Below are positions 6,375 to 14,992 of a DNA stretch of 64,000 nucleotides, in pieces. This stretch comes from JAOUGY01 sp963792365. GTDB taxonomy: Bacteria; Actinomycetota; Acidimicrobiia; Spongiisociales; ZC4RG35. Position numbers and translations under genes: made by a program. The DNA lies in the NCBI GenBank assembly GCA_963792365.1, contig CAWBVW010000001.1, positions 558,001 to 622,000 on the forward strand. The letters run 5' to 3'. Each line of letters begins with the position of its first letter. Position 1 is the stretch's first letter. The notes beneath the pieces were generated by a model, which worked only from the letters and a program-made list of their open reading frames with translations, was not told where the DNA came from and did not search any database.

Positions 6375-9365
6375 TCAGTCGGTGTCGACTGCCACCACCG
6401 TCAACCCGAACAGGTTCGGGTCGCTGTAGGACACGGCGCCCAGATACTTGGTACCTGTGTCGAGTCCGGACCAACTCGCCTCGACTGTGCCCGAGTCGCC
6501 GAGCACGGCGCTCGAAGGTGAGGTCACCGAAAGATCCGAGACGTTGCTGCCGTCGGCTGGTGTCGCAGACACCGACCAGTCGAACAGCGTGTAGTTGGCG
6601 TCCGCGCCGTCGGTCTGCCAACCATGGACGACCACGATGTACAAGCCCGGCTCGGGGAAGAGGAGGTTCACCTCTTCGGCCGAAGTCCCGCTTCCGCTGC
6701 CGCCCACGAACGGGAAGCCGGCGCTATCGGGACCGAACACGTACAGGTCGAGGTCGTCGTCGCCGTCGGTGTAATCATCGAACAACGAGATCCGCGTCAA
6801 CGCGGTGCCCTCGGGCACCTCGATCACGTGTTGCGTGACGCCCACGCCGCTTCCGAGAGCGGTGTTGATGTCGTTGGCGGGATCGTCGACGACGTTGCCC
6901 TCCGTCAGGTTCGCAGCCACCAGACCATGCGGTGCAGCGACGAAGTCACCGTCATATCCGAAGGACACTTCGTAGCTCACGGAGCCCTCCGTGCCTTCGG
7001 CATTCACCTGATCGGGTGCCGCCAGCTGAACCGGCTGAACCACCAGCTGGCTCGTGGCCGACTGACCACGATCGCTGTTCCAGGTGAGTGTGCCGAAGGC
7101 GTACTCACCAAGTGGCGCAGTGGTCCGGGCGAACGTCACCCTGTAGTTGGCGCTCTGACCGCGTCCGAGCGTCACCGTCGACGGGCTCACCGACACCTCG
7201 ACGCCCGGAGGCGCATCAACGGTCACGTCGAACGTCGTGGTCTCCCGCGTGACGTTGGTCATCCGACGAGTCACCGTCTGGCTTCCGGCCAGCTCGCCGA
7301 TGGCGATGTTGGGCTGGTTCAGATCGCTCGGATCGATCACCCGGTAGCCCCCACCGGTGCACACCGAGGGATCGAGTTGCCCCGTCCCGCATAGGAATCC
7401 GACGTAGTGACGGAAGCTCGCCTTGTAGACGATGCCGGGATCGAGCGCGGCGTTCGGGTTGACATGACCGGAACCGTCGTCGAACGGCGTGAGGCCGGAG
7501 ACGTCGTTGGCGGTTGTCATGAGCGCCGACTTGATCATGTCCGGCGTCCAGCCCTTGTTGGCGGACTTGATGACCGCAGCCAAACCGGCGATGTGCGGGC
7601 TAGACATCGAGGTGCCCGAAAGGGCGTCGAAGTCACGACCGTTGTAGCCATCGGGAGAGACGGCCGCGATCACATCAACACCGGGAGCCATGATGTCGGG
7701 CTTCAGCACGTCGCCTGTGGCGGCCAACGGTCCCTGCGACGAGAACGCCGCCCGCTGCGGGGCAGTGGTGTCCTGGACGTAGGCTCCCGGGCTCAGCGAC
7801 GCCGTCGCAGAACCGGCGGCATCGTCGATGTACTGATGGATCTCGGCGCCTGCGACCTCGTCGACGTGGATCGACGGGACGAAGTGGATGTCGGCATTGA
7901 TCGAGTTCGGCGAGGTGTTCGCCAGGATCATGCCCACGCCACCTGCGTCGCGGACAGCCAGCGACTTGTCGACGCGTGCGATGACACCACGATCACAGAG
8001 CACGATCTTGCCCTCGGCGAGGGCGGGATCGAGGGTGCCCGGGTAACACAGCGCCACTTCATCGGCGTCCGCTCCGGACAGACCCACCTCTGTGGATGCC
8101 ACCAGCGGCGACTCGTCCACTCCGGTCTCCTGGAACGACGCGCTCGTGTACGTCGCCCCGTTGCCGAGAGTGAGGGTCGCTTCGTAATAGCGGTCGTGCG
8201 TTCCGGCCGCCACCGTGGTGATCCACGGGCTCGGGTGAGCCACCGTGCTTGCACCCGGTGTGTTGCCGGCCGATGCTGCCACGAAAACGCCTGCGTCGGC
8301 GGCTCCGAGGAACGCAATCTCCACCGGATCGAGGAAGTTGGTGCTGGTGCCCGAGATCGAGAAGTTGATCACATCCACACCGTCTGCGACAGCTTGCTCG
8401 ATCGCAGCCACAGAGTCGGTGCTGAAGCATCCACCTTCTTCGCCACGGCCCCAACACACCTTGTAGGCGGCGATCCGGGCCATGGGCGCCATACCGGAGG
8501 CGGTGCCAAGCACCTGACCGTCCACGACGACCTCGACATTGCCGTTGCCGCCAGCGGTGCTGGCGGTGTGGCTGCCGTGACCATCGGCGTCACGTGGCGA
8601 GAGGTACTCGTAGGGGAAGTCGGCGGTCACGCCGGCGTCTCCGCCCCAGCCTTCGTTGAAATAGCGGGCGCCGATGAGCTTGCGGTTGCAGTCCGAGGCA
8701 TCGAAGGCGTCACCTTCCACACACTCGCCGCTCCACTTCCGCAGGTTCGGGAACCCGCGACTCGTGGTCTCGGCGAAGCTCGGGTTCTCGGGCCAGATGC
8801 CCGAGTCGACGATGCCGATGACGATGTTCTGACCCTTGTACCCGAGATCCCAGGCTCCGCCATCGGCGGTCAACCCGAGGAAGTCGGGGGTCGAGATCGT
8901 GTCGACCTTGCGCAACTCGTCTTCTACAACGGCGATGACGCCGGCCTGAGTGGAGAGTCGGGACGCTTCCAGCCCGCTCAGACGAGCGGCAAATCCGTTG
9001 AAGGTCAGCCCGTACTCGTACATCTTCTTGGACGTGGAGACTCCCGCGTTGCGCAGAGCGGTGTCGTTCCGACCACGCAGGTAGTTTCGATACCGCACGA
9101 CCGCGGATGAATCAACGTCCAGCTTTTCCCCCTCGGCAGGCTTGGTGCGGGTGTAACCCGACACGCCACCGGTGTAAGAAGCCACCGGATCTCCCGCCAT
9201 GAGAACGAGATACGTGCTCTCGACCTTCGAAGCCGCAATCTCGGATGCCTGGTCGTTCGGAACGTACAAATCCCCGGCCTCTGCAAAGACCGGGGAAGCA
9301 CTGAACAGCATCGAGAGAGCGGACAACACGGTGAGCAGCACGACGCGCCTTGAGCGCTTTTGCAT
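6375..9365 (-). CDS. secreted S8 subtilisin-like serine protease
   Basis: 996 aa from the ATG at 9363-9365, chosen because a GAGGAAG ribosome-binding site precedes it and a signal peptide follows (MQKRSRRVVLLTVLSALSML, cleavage near SPVFAEA). An I9-type propeptide (about 45-155) precedes the S8 domain. The catalytic triad is Asp187 (GIVDSGIWP), His263 (DGHGSH) and Ser586 (SGTSMSSP), with oxyanion Asn368. A PA-type insert occupies about 420-530, as in plant-type subtilases. After about 640 come Fn3-like beta domains and a PPC-like domain (DDDLDLYVFGP). It is an extracellular protein-degrading enzyme. Confidence 0.92.
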   Translation of the reverse strand: MQKRSRRVVLLTVLSALSMLFSASPVFAEAGDLYVPNDQASEIAASKVESTYLVLMAGDPVASYTGGVSGYTRTKPAEGEKLDVDSSAVVRYRNYLRGRNDTALRNAGVSTSKKMYEYGLTFNGFAARLSGLEASRLSTQAGVIAVVEDELRKVDTISTPDFLGLTADGGAWDLGYKGQNIVIGIVDSGIWPENPSFAETTSRGFPNLRKWSGECVEGDAFDASDCNRKLIGARYFNEGWGGDAGVTADFPYEYLSPRDADGHGSHTASTAGGNGNVEVVVDGQVLGTASGMAPMARIAAYKVCWGRGEEGGCFSTDSVAAIEQAVADGVDVINFSISGTSTNFLDPVEIAFLGAADAGVFVAASAGNTPGASTVAHPSPWITTVAAGTHDRYYEATLTLGNGATYTSASFQETGVDESPLVASTEVGLSGADADEVALCYPGTLDPALAEGKIVLCDRGVIARVDKSLAVRDAGGVGMILANTSPNSINADIHFVPSIHVDEVAGAEIHQYIDDAAGSATASLSPGAYVQDTTAPQRAAFSSQGPLAATGDVLKPDIMAPGVDVIAAVSPDGYNGRDFDALSGTSMSSPHIAGLAAVIKSANKGWTPDMIKSALMTTANDVSGLTPFDDGSGHVNPNAALDPGIVYKASFRHYVGFLCGTGQLDPSVCTGGGYRVIDPSDLNQPNIAIGELAGSQTVTRRMTNVTRETTTFDVTVDAPPGVEVSVSPSTVTLGRGQSANYRVTFARTTAPLGEYAFGTLTWNSDRGQSATSQLVVQPVQLAAPDQVNAEGTEGSVSYEVSFGYDGDFVAAPHGLVAANLTEGNVVDDPANDINTALGSGVGVTQHVIEVPEGTALTRISLFDDYTDGDDDLDLYVFGPDSAGFPFVGGSGSGTSAEEVNLLFPEPGLYIVVVHGWQTDGADANYTLFDWSVSATPADGSNVSDLSVTSPSSAVLGDSGTVEASWSGLDTGTKYLGAVSYSDPNLFGLTVVAVDTD

Positions 9366-9506
9366 GCTTCCTCCTCTGGGTGTCCCCACTCGTTTTCTCC
9401 CGCCTCCGAGCCGGCAGATGGTCCGGAGGCGCCTCGTACCATAGAGAAGCCAGGTGGAACGCGCCAGCGCGAACTGACCTCTTCCGGACATTTTCTGCGT
9501 TGGGCG

Positions 9507-10547
9507 TCACCGCCGGGCGATGAGAACGCGAAAGTCACCCAGACCACGCGGGTGCGTGAGCGTTTCGGCTTCCTGCCGCAACGTCCGGACTCGCAATCGC
9601 TCCATCTCGTCGCCGGAGCGAGCTAGGTCGAGTTCCCGGTGCCGCATCTCAGATATCCGGTCCCGAAGTCCCCAGCGCCCGAGAAAGTTGTCCTGTCGAA
9701 GGACCTCTACATCGGCTCCGGTGCCACGTGCCGCATCTTCGAGAGCCGTGAAGTTCACATCGGCGGTGATGTCGGTCGCTCCCGGCTCGTCGAGCGGATG
9801 AGGTCCGAGATGGTGGGCCCGATAGGTCCGAAGCGTTCCGTCCTGTCGACGCGGTGCGAGGTTCTCGGCGGTGTCGCCGTAGTCGAAGACGAGTAACGCC
9901 CCCGCCTCGATGATCTCGAGAACCGAGGTGACCCAGTCCCACGCCTCGAGTTGAACCTCGACCAGGCCGCCCTCATCGACCGGCCCGGCGAACCGATCGA
10001 GCCAGTCCACCACCTCTCGCCGGGGCTCGGCATCCACCAGGGCGAGCGCGTCATCGTCGACTCCAACCCACCGCTCGCGCCATCCGTCCGACGTCTTCTG
10101 CGCGATCGCCATCGGCAGGTTGTCGATGAGCTCGTTGGCCACGATCACCCCTCGGATGCGCGCCCCCAGGTCGGCGAGCGACTCGTGCACACGGTCGGCG
10201 CCGATCAGGCCGCCGAGCGCTGCTCTAGCCGCAGGGGAAACCTCGACGGCCCGTGCCTCGAAGCCGGTCACGTTCGTGAGGGGCCGGAGCAACGAACCGC
10301 TGCCGGCGGCAACCTCGACGACGCCGAACGGGTCTCCGATCCGATCGTGCTCCGAGCGCACAAACGCACCGATGGTCTCCCCGAACAGGTGGCTGACCTC
10401 GGGGGAGGTCAGGAAGTCACCGGCTTTGACCGAACGCAGCTCCTGGGAGGCGAAGTAGCCGCCGGGCCCATACAGGGCTCGGTTCATGAACCATTCGAAA
10501 GGAACCGGACCGTGGCGTTGGATGTGTTCGAGCAATTCGACACGCAC
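9507..10547 (-). CDS. SAM-dependent methyltransferase of the MidA/NDUFAF7 (DUF185) type
   Basis: 346 aa from a GTG start reading VRVELLEHIQRHGPVPF. The open frame continues upstream but there only mirrors the plus-strand exchanger gene. Family landmarks are FMNRALYGPGGYF, DFLTSPEVSHLFGE, the SAM-binding VVEVAAGSGSLLRPL (about 99-113) and VIVANELIDNLP. In mitochondria the homologue NDUFAF7 methylates an Arg in complex I; the bacterial target is not established. It is transcribed divergently from the exchanger across a gap of about 210 bp. Confidence 0.85.
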   Translation of the reverse strand: MRVELLEHIQRHGPVPFEWFMNRALYGPGGYFASQELRSVKAGDFLTSPEVSHLFGETIGAFVRSEHDRIGDPFGVVEVAAGSGSLLRPLTNVTGFEARAVEVSPAARAALGGLIGADRVHESLADLGARIRGVIVANELIDNLPMAIAQKTSDGWRERWVGVDDDALALVDAEPRREVVDWLDRFAGPVDEGGLVEVQLEAWDWVTSVLEIIEAGALLVFDYGDTAENLAPRRQDGTLRTYRAHHLGPHPLDEPGATDITADVNFTALEDAARGTGADVEVLRQDNFLGRWGLRDRISEMRHRELDLARSGDEMERLRVRTLRQEAETLTHPRGLGDFRVLIARR

Positions 10548-10758
10548 GATGCAAAGGTAGCGGCGAACGAACGAGTCGCCGACGCGGCTACCACTACGCC
10601 GCAACTCGTCGCTACGATCACCTTCGCCTGAGGGGAGTATCTCCTGGGCGCCGTCGTCAACACGGGTCATCCCCGGCGGCGCCGCCTGTTCATTCGTACA
10701 GGTGAGAGAGACCTCGGTCTGCACCATGTTGCCGGCTGGAGGTCGAAATGACTGTTGG

Positions 10759-11871
10759 ATGTTCAGGTTGGAATGCGCCGTGGAGTTGACGGACGCCTTC
10801 GCATTCGGGATCGGGCTCGTTCTGCTCGTGGTCGGAGCAGAATCATTGGTGAGAGGTGCTTCCGCTCTCGCTGCTTCATTCGGCATCCCACCGCTCATCA
10901 TTGGCTTGACGGTCGTGGCGTTCGGCACGAGCGCTCCCGAGCTGGCGGTGAGCGCCGGGTCGGCGATCCGGGGCGACGCTTCGATCGCTCTGGGCAATGT
11001 GGTGGGATCGAATATCGCCAACGTTCTCTTGATCTTGGGCATGTCCGCGGTCATCACCCCGCTCTTGGTGAAGTCACCGGTGGTCCGATTCGACGTCCCG
11101 GTGATGATCCTGGCGTCAGCGGTCGTGTTCGGTCTTGCGCTCGACGGATCCTTGGGACGAACAGAAGGGGTCGCACTGCTCGCCGCCGCTGTTCTTTACA
11201 TCGGGGCGCTTGTTCGTCGGGCACGCTCCGAGCCGGCTGGCGTGCGGCAGGAGTTCGCCGCGTCGACCCCACCGGGCCCAACCTCTCACTCTCGAAGCGC
11301 AGTCATGATCGTCATCGGCCTGGCAGGTCTGGTGTCTGGGTCGAACCTGCTCCTCGACGCCGCCGTCGCCTTCGCGTCCCGCCAGGGTGTCTCGGAACTC
11401 GTCATCGGTCTCACGCTCGTGGCCGTGGGAACGTCTCTTCCTGAGATCGCCACATCGGTCCTTGCGGCCGTTCGCGGCCAGCGCGACATTGCGGTTGGCA
11501 ATGCGATCGGTTCCAACATCTTCAACCTGCTCGTGGTTCTGGGTGCCAGCGCCGTCGTGGCCATCGATGGGATCGACATCCCCCTGGGCGCTCTCGACTT
11601 CGACCTGCCGTTCATGATCGCGGTCGCCGTGGCTTGCCTCCCCATCCTCTCAACGGGTCATGTCATAGCCCGGTGGGAGGGACTCGTGTTCCTCGGGCAC
11701 TACGCCGCGTACGCGACGTATCTCATTCTGGAAGCGAGCGAGCACGATCTTCTCGAGCCGTTTTCGACTGCACTGTTCCTGTTCGTGGTTCCGCTGACCG
11801 TCGTCACATTGATCATCTCGGCCATGCGGTCACTCCGGTCACCTCGGAGCCGCTCCGAAGTTGCCGATTGA
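10759..11871 (+). CDS. calcium/sodium:cation antiporter (CaCA family)
   Basis: 370 aa integral membrane protein with about ten hydrophobic segments in two homologous halves. Each half carries an alpha repeat: GLTVVAFGTSAPELAVS (first) and GLTLVAVGTSLPEIATS (second), with the conserved acidic residues needed for ion binding, followed by GNVVGSN and GNAIGSN. It is of the YrbG/K-dependent exchanger type. The start is uncertain: ATG 10759 or GTG 10780, the latter giving a start right before the first membrane segment. Confidence 0.92.
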   Translation: MFRLECAVELTDAFAFGIGLVLLVVGAESLVRGASALAASFGIPPLIIGLTVVAFGTSAPELAVSAGSAIRGDASIALGNVVGSNIANVLLILGMSAVITPLLVKSPVVRFDVPVMILASAVVFGLALDGSLGRTEGVALLAAAVLYIGALVRRARSEPAGVRQEFAASTPPGPTSHSRSAVMIVIGLAGLVSGSNLLLDAAVAFASRQGVSELVIGLTLVAVGTSLPEIATSVLAAVRGQRDIAVGNAIGSNIFNLLVVLGASAVVAIDGIDIPLGALDFDLPFMIAVAVACLPILSTGHVIARWEGLVFLGHYAAYATYLILEASEHDLLEPFSTALFLFVVPLTVVTLIISAMRSLRSPRSRSEVAD

Positions 11872-11889
11872 CACGCGATACTCAGAGAC

Positions 11890-12066
11890 ATGCGATTCGG
11901 GATCTCGTTTTTCGCCTCCGGCACCACACTCGATCGAGCATCGATGGCGCGCGCCCTGCAAGAACGCTGCCTCGGGTCGCTGTGGCTGCCAGAACACAGG
12001 CACATCCCCGTATCCCGGCGCACACTGGACCAGCGAGCAGCCGTCGTCGAGTCACTCACGCCATGA
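11890..12066 (+). pseudogene. truncated LLM-class F420-dependent oxidoreductase, N-terminal remnant
   Basis: 58-codon reading frame. Residues 1-45 (MRFGISFFASGTTLDRAS, then SLWLPEHRHIPVSRRT) match the first beta strand and loop of luciferase-like F420-dependent oxidoreductases, which are normally about 280-330 aa. After VSRRT the similarity stops, and 13 unrelated residues lead to a TGA that overlaps the glgA start (ATGA). It looks like a gene fragment left by deletion. It could still be translated and couple glgA initiation. Confidence 0.65.
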
Positions 12067-13502
12067 AGGCGGCGCTGTCGATCCTGTTCGTCTCGTCCGA
12101 GGTGGTGCCGTATGCAAAGACGGGTGGGCTGGCGGACGTGTCGGGAGCGCTGCCCGCAGCGCTGGCCGCCCAAGGCCATCGGGTCGTCACGGTCATGCCG
12201 CTGTACAGGACCGTCGATCGGACGGATCTCGTCCACCACCCCGAGTGGAGCGGTATCGTCGACCTCGGGGCGACGGCGTTCGAGTGGTCCATGTGGGAAG
12301 ACCCCAGGACGTCTACTCGCTTCGTTGACATCCCGGGCCTGTACGAGCGAGAAGAGCTGTACACGCACGACCCCGACGAGCACCTCCGGTTCGCCGCGCT
12401 CGGAGTTGCTGCGCTCGAGCATGCAGTCGACAGCGGACTTCGAGTCGACGTGATCCACTGCAACGACTGGCAGACCGGCACCATCCCGGCACTCGTCGCC
12501 GGCCCGTATCGCAAGGCACTCGGCTACCCGAAGACGGTGATGACCATCCACAATCTCGCCTACCAGGGTGGATTCGACGCCTCGGTCGCCGATTCGTTGG
12601 GGTTGGACGACAGCACCGATCTGCTGCACCCGGGTCACCTGGCCGCCGGGTACATCTCGTTTCTCGAGACCGGACTGCTGCACGCCGATGCGATCACGAC
12701 GGTGTCACCCACGTACGCCCGCGAGATCCAAACGCCCGAAGGGGGTGCGGGGCTCGACGCCCTCCTGCGAACGCGGTCGAATCGTGTGGTCGGCATTCTC
12801 AACGGCATCGACGACACCGAATGGAACCCGAGGACCGACCAGCTCATCCCGATCCGCTACTCGGAGAGGAGCCTGTGGCGTAAGGAGCTCAACAAGGAGG
12901 CTCTGCTCACGCACTTCGGGCTGCCATATCGCAAGCATGTGCCGGTCATCGGCATGGTGACCCGGCTTGCAGTCCAGAAGGGGATCGACCTGCTGCCCGA
13001 CCCCTTCCGGTACTTCCTCGAGAGCTGGGATGTCCGCTTCGCCATCATCGGGTCGGGCGAGGCGCAGTACGAAAACATGGTCCACCAGTTGGCCAACAGC
13101 TATCCCGACAAAGTCGGCTTCTTCGCCGGATACGACAACCGGCTGTCACATCTCGTCGAAGCCGGATCGGACATCTTCCTCATGCCTTCGCTGTACGAGC
13201 CGTGTGGCCTGAATCAGATGTATTCGCTCGCCTACGGCACGATCCCCGTGGTGCGGCGTGTCGGCGGCCTCGCCGACACGGTCGAGCAGGCGGATCCGAG
13301 CGTGGGAGCCGGAACTGGAGTCGTGTTCGACGACTACGACTCGAATGCCGTGGGTTGGGCCTTGGGACGTGCGCTGACCCTCCACCTCGACCGGAGGGGT
13401 TGGCAGACCATCCAGCAGAACGCGATGGCGGTCGACAACACGTGGGAACAACGAGCCGACGAGTACGTGGCGTTGTATCGGAAGCTGATAGCCGGCAAGT
13501 AG
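12063..13502 (+). CDS. glgA: glycogen synthase, GT5 family (ADP-glucose type)
   Basis: 479 aa. It transfers glucose from ADP-glucose to alpha-1,4-glucan chains. The N-terminal KTGGL motif (19-23) binds the ADP-glucose phosphates. HCNDWQTG and ITTVSPTYAREI are family landmarks, and the C-terminal GT-B domain has PSLYEPCGLNQMYSLAYGT. The ATG at 12063 overlaps the TGA of the upstream fragment. The plant/bacterial GT5 form is present, rather than the GT4 GlgA/GlgM enzyme of many actinobacteria. No other glycogen gene is adjacent. Confidence 0.95.
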   Translation: MKAALSILFVSSEVVPYAKTGGLADVSGALPAALAAQGHRVVTVMPLYRTVDRTDLVHHPEWSGIVDLGATAFEWSMWEDPRTSTRFVDIPGLYEREELYTHDPDEHLRFAALGVAALEHAVDSGLRVDVIHCNDWQTGTIPALVAGPYRKALGYPKTVMTIHNLAYQGGFDASVADSLGLDDSTDLLHPGHLAAGYISFLETGLLHADAITTVSPTYAREIQTPEGGAGLDALLRTRSNRVVGILNGIDDTEWNPRTDQLIPIRYSERSLWRKELNKEALLTHFGLPYRKHVPVIGMVTRLAVQKGIDLLPDPFRYFLESWDVRFAIIGSGEAQYENMVHQLANSYPDKVGFFAGYDNRLSHLVEAGSDIFLMPSLYEPCGLNQMYSLAYGTIPVVRRVGGLADTVEQADPSVGAGTGVVFDDYDSNAVGWALGRALTLHLDRRGWQTIQQNAMAVDNTWEQRADEYVALYRKLIAGK

Positions 13503-13737
13503 CTGAGCCCGAAGTACTCAGAACTGAGTACTCGGTGCTGAGTACGTAGACCGTGGTACCCGGAACGCACCTGACGCGTGAGGAAGGCGGTGCCGCATCG
13601 CACACGGCCGACGGCAGACGGCCTACGGCACTTCCGGGCTGTTGGCCGTTGGCCGTTGGCCTGGCTCTCTGTCCTCCGGCCGACCGCCTCACGGCGCGAT
13701 CCCCAGTAACTCAGTCCGACTGCAACCACACCAGCGC
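13503..13737. repeat. gene-free region after glgA with two heptad elements
   Basis: The 629-bp gap 13503-14131 holds no convincing gene. Its first part has an AGTACTC-type element (13513-13545) starting 10 bp after the glgA stop. A GGCCGTT-type element follows (about 13603-13665), with left arm units such as CCGACGG, CAGACGG, CCTACGG and right arm GTTGGCC repeats. The arms are inverted relative to each other. The second part of the gap is a tandem repeat listed separately. Confidence 0.75.
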
Positions 13738-14128
13738 GACTCCAAGAACAGGCCACACGCGGCGGAAGCCCCAGCGGACCGGCGTCTGTTTCGCTCGGCG
13801 TGGACCACCGATCACACATGACCCGAGAAGACGAAGAAACGGAGCGAAAGACCGCCTACCTCACCACCGCCACTCCAAGAACGGGCCACACGCGGCGGAA
13901 GCCCCAGGCGGACCGGCGTCTGTTTCGCTCGGCGTGGACCACCGATCACACATGACCCGAGAAGACGAAGAAACGGAGCGAAAGTCCGCCTACCTCACCA
14001 CCGCCACTCCAAGAACGGGCCACACGCGGCGGAAGCCCCAGGCGGACCGGCGTCTGTTTCGCTCGGCGTGGACCACCGATCACACATGACCCGAGAAGAC
14101 GAAGAAACGGAGCGAAAGTCCGCCTGCA
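13738..14128. repeat. 133/134-bp tandem repeat, three copies
   Basis: Copies begin near 13738, 13871 and 14005. Copy 1 is one base shorter. Copies 2 and 3 look identical except at the 3' end; copy 1 has a few substitutions. Each contains an inverted pair TTTCGCTC/GAGCGAAA about 50 nt apart. The period is not a multiple of three, so no protein reading frame is kept. It ends just short of the DinB-like gene stop at 14132. Confidence 0.9.
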
Positions 14129-14131
14129 ACA

Positions 14132-14911
14132 TCACTGCGTCGCTTCGACCATGAGCTCGCGAAGGCGACTGGCCACCGACTCGTCGCCGGTCACGGTCAG
14201 GGACTCGAGCCTCCCTCGGCCCCACAGCCAGCGGTCGAGGTCGGCGGCGGTGCCCGAGATGACGCCGTTCGGTTCGACGGCGTCGACACCGACCGTGAGG
14301 GCTGGGAGGTCGTAGGACTCACCGGAGTTCGGTGAAGTTCCGGTCATCCTTCCGAATGCCGCACCCCAGGTGCGATCCACATCGGTGGCCACCATGCGCA
14401 GCTCGACGCCCTCCGGATCGAACGTGGCCCACGCCGGCACTCCCCCGGCGAAGACGCGGAGGACTTCATCGATGCCGTCGGCGGCGAGGTCTGCATCGAT
14501 CGGAGACTCACCCGCTCCTGAGAGTTCGGCGTCGACCCGGTGGATCAAGGCCTCGTGGGCTTGGCGGCGTCTGACGAATCCGACCGTCTCGTCATCGGAC
14601 CAGGTCCACACCGGTACCTCATCACCGCGGGCAGCCAGAGCACTCGTCAGCCGTGCGGTCTGCCGTTCACACAAGACGAGCAGATCGTCGTACGAGTCCG
14701 GCCGATCGTCCTTCATGGCCTCCGCCGCATCGGGATCACGGAGCTCGTTGTCGACTATCGAAGCCCAGAACATCTGGACTTCGGTGAGATGCCAGAGCAG
14801 ATCGGTGGCCGTCCACCCCGGGCAGCTGGGCACGGGGGCCACCGGCGGGATCTGCGCCATCGCACGCACGAAGGTCCTCGACTCGTTCACCAGGTGAGTG
14901 TTGAAGTCCAT
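14132..14911 (-). CDS. DinB/maleylpyruvate isomerase-like (MDMPI N-domain) protein
   Basis: 259 aa. The N-terminal half has the DinB-type helical bundle with CPGWTATDLLWHLTEVQ, and the helix RRRQAHEALIHRVDAE carries the conserved metal-ligand histidines. The C-terminal half (from about 160) is the SCP2-like domain often paired with it. Family members use mycothiol or bind metals; most are uncharacterised, so no reaction is assigned. It stands alone, downstream of groEL in the same direction. Confidence 0.8.
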   Translation of the reverse strand: MDFNTHLVNESRTFVRAMAQIPPVAPVPSCPGWTATDLLWHLTEVQMFWASIVDNELRDPDAAEAMKDDRPDSYDDLLVLCERQTARLTSALAARGDEVPVWTWSDDETVGFVRRRQAHEALIHRVDAELSGAGESPIDADLAADGIDEVLRVFAGGVPAWATFDPEGVELRMVATDVDRTWGAAFGRMTGTSPNSGESYDLPALTVGVDAVEPNGVISGTAADLDRWLWGRGRLESLTVTGDESVASRLRELMVEATQ

Positions 14912-14937
14912 GTTGAAACTCTACCCACCACGGAACA

Positions 14938-14963
14938 AGGCCCCGGGGGGATCCCCGGGGCCT
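14938..14963 (-). terminator. Rho-independent terminator of groES-groEL
   Basis: An 11-bp perfect stem (AGGCCCCGGGG with CCCCGGGGCCT) and a 4-nt loop lie 30 bp beyond the groEL stop. On the minus strand it is followed by TTGTT, a short U-rich tail. It separates groEL from the DinB-like gene. Confidence 0.8.
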
Positions 14964-14992
14964 CGCCGATATATCGATTTCCGATCAGACGA

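Noticed and set aside
13738..14128. CRISPR array
   Set aside because: Units of 133-134 bp repeat head to tail without unique spacers; no cas genes nearby.
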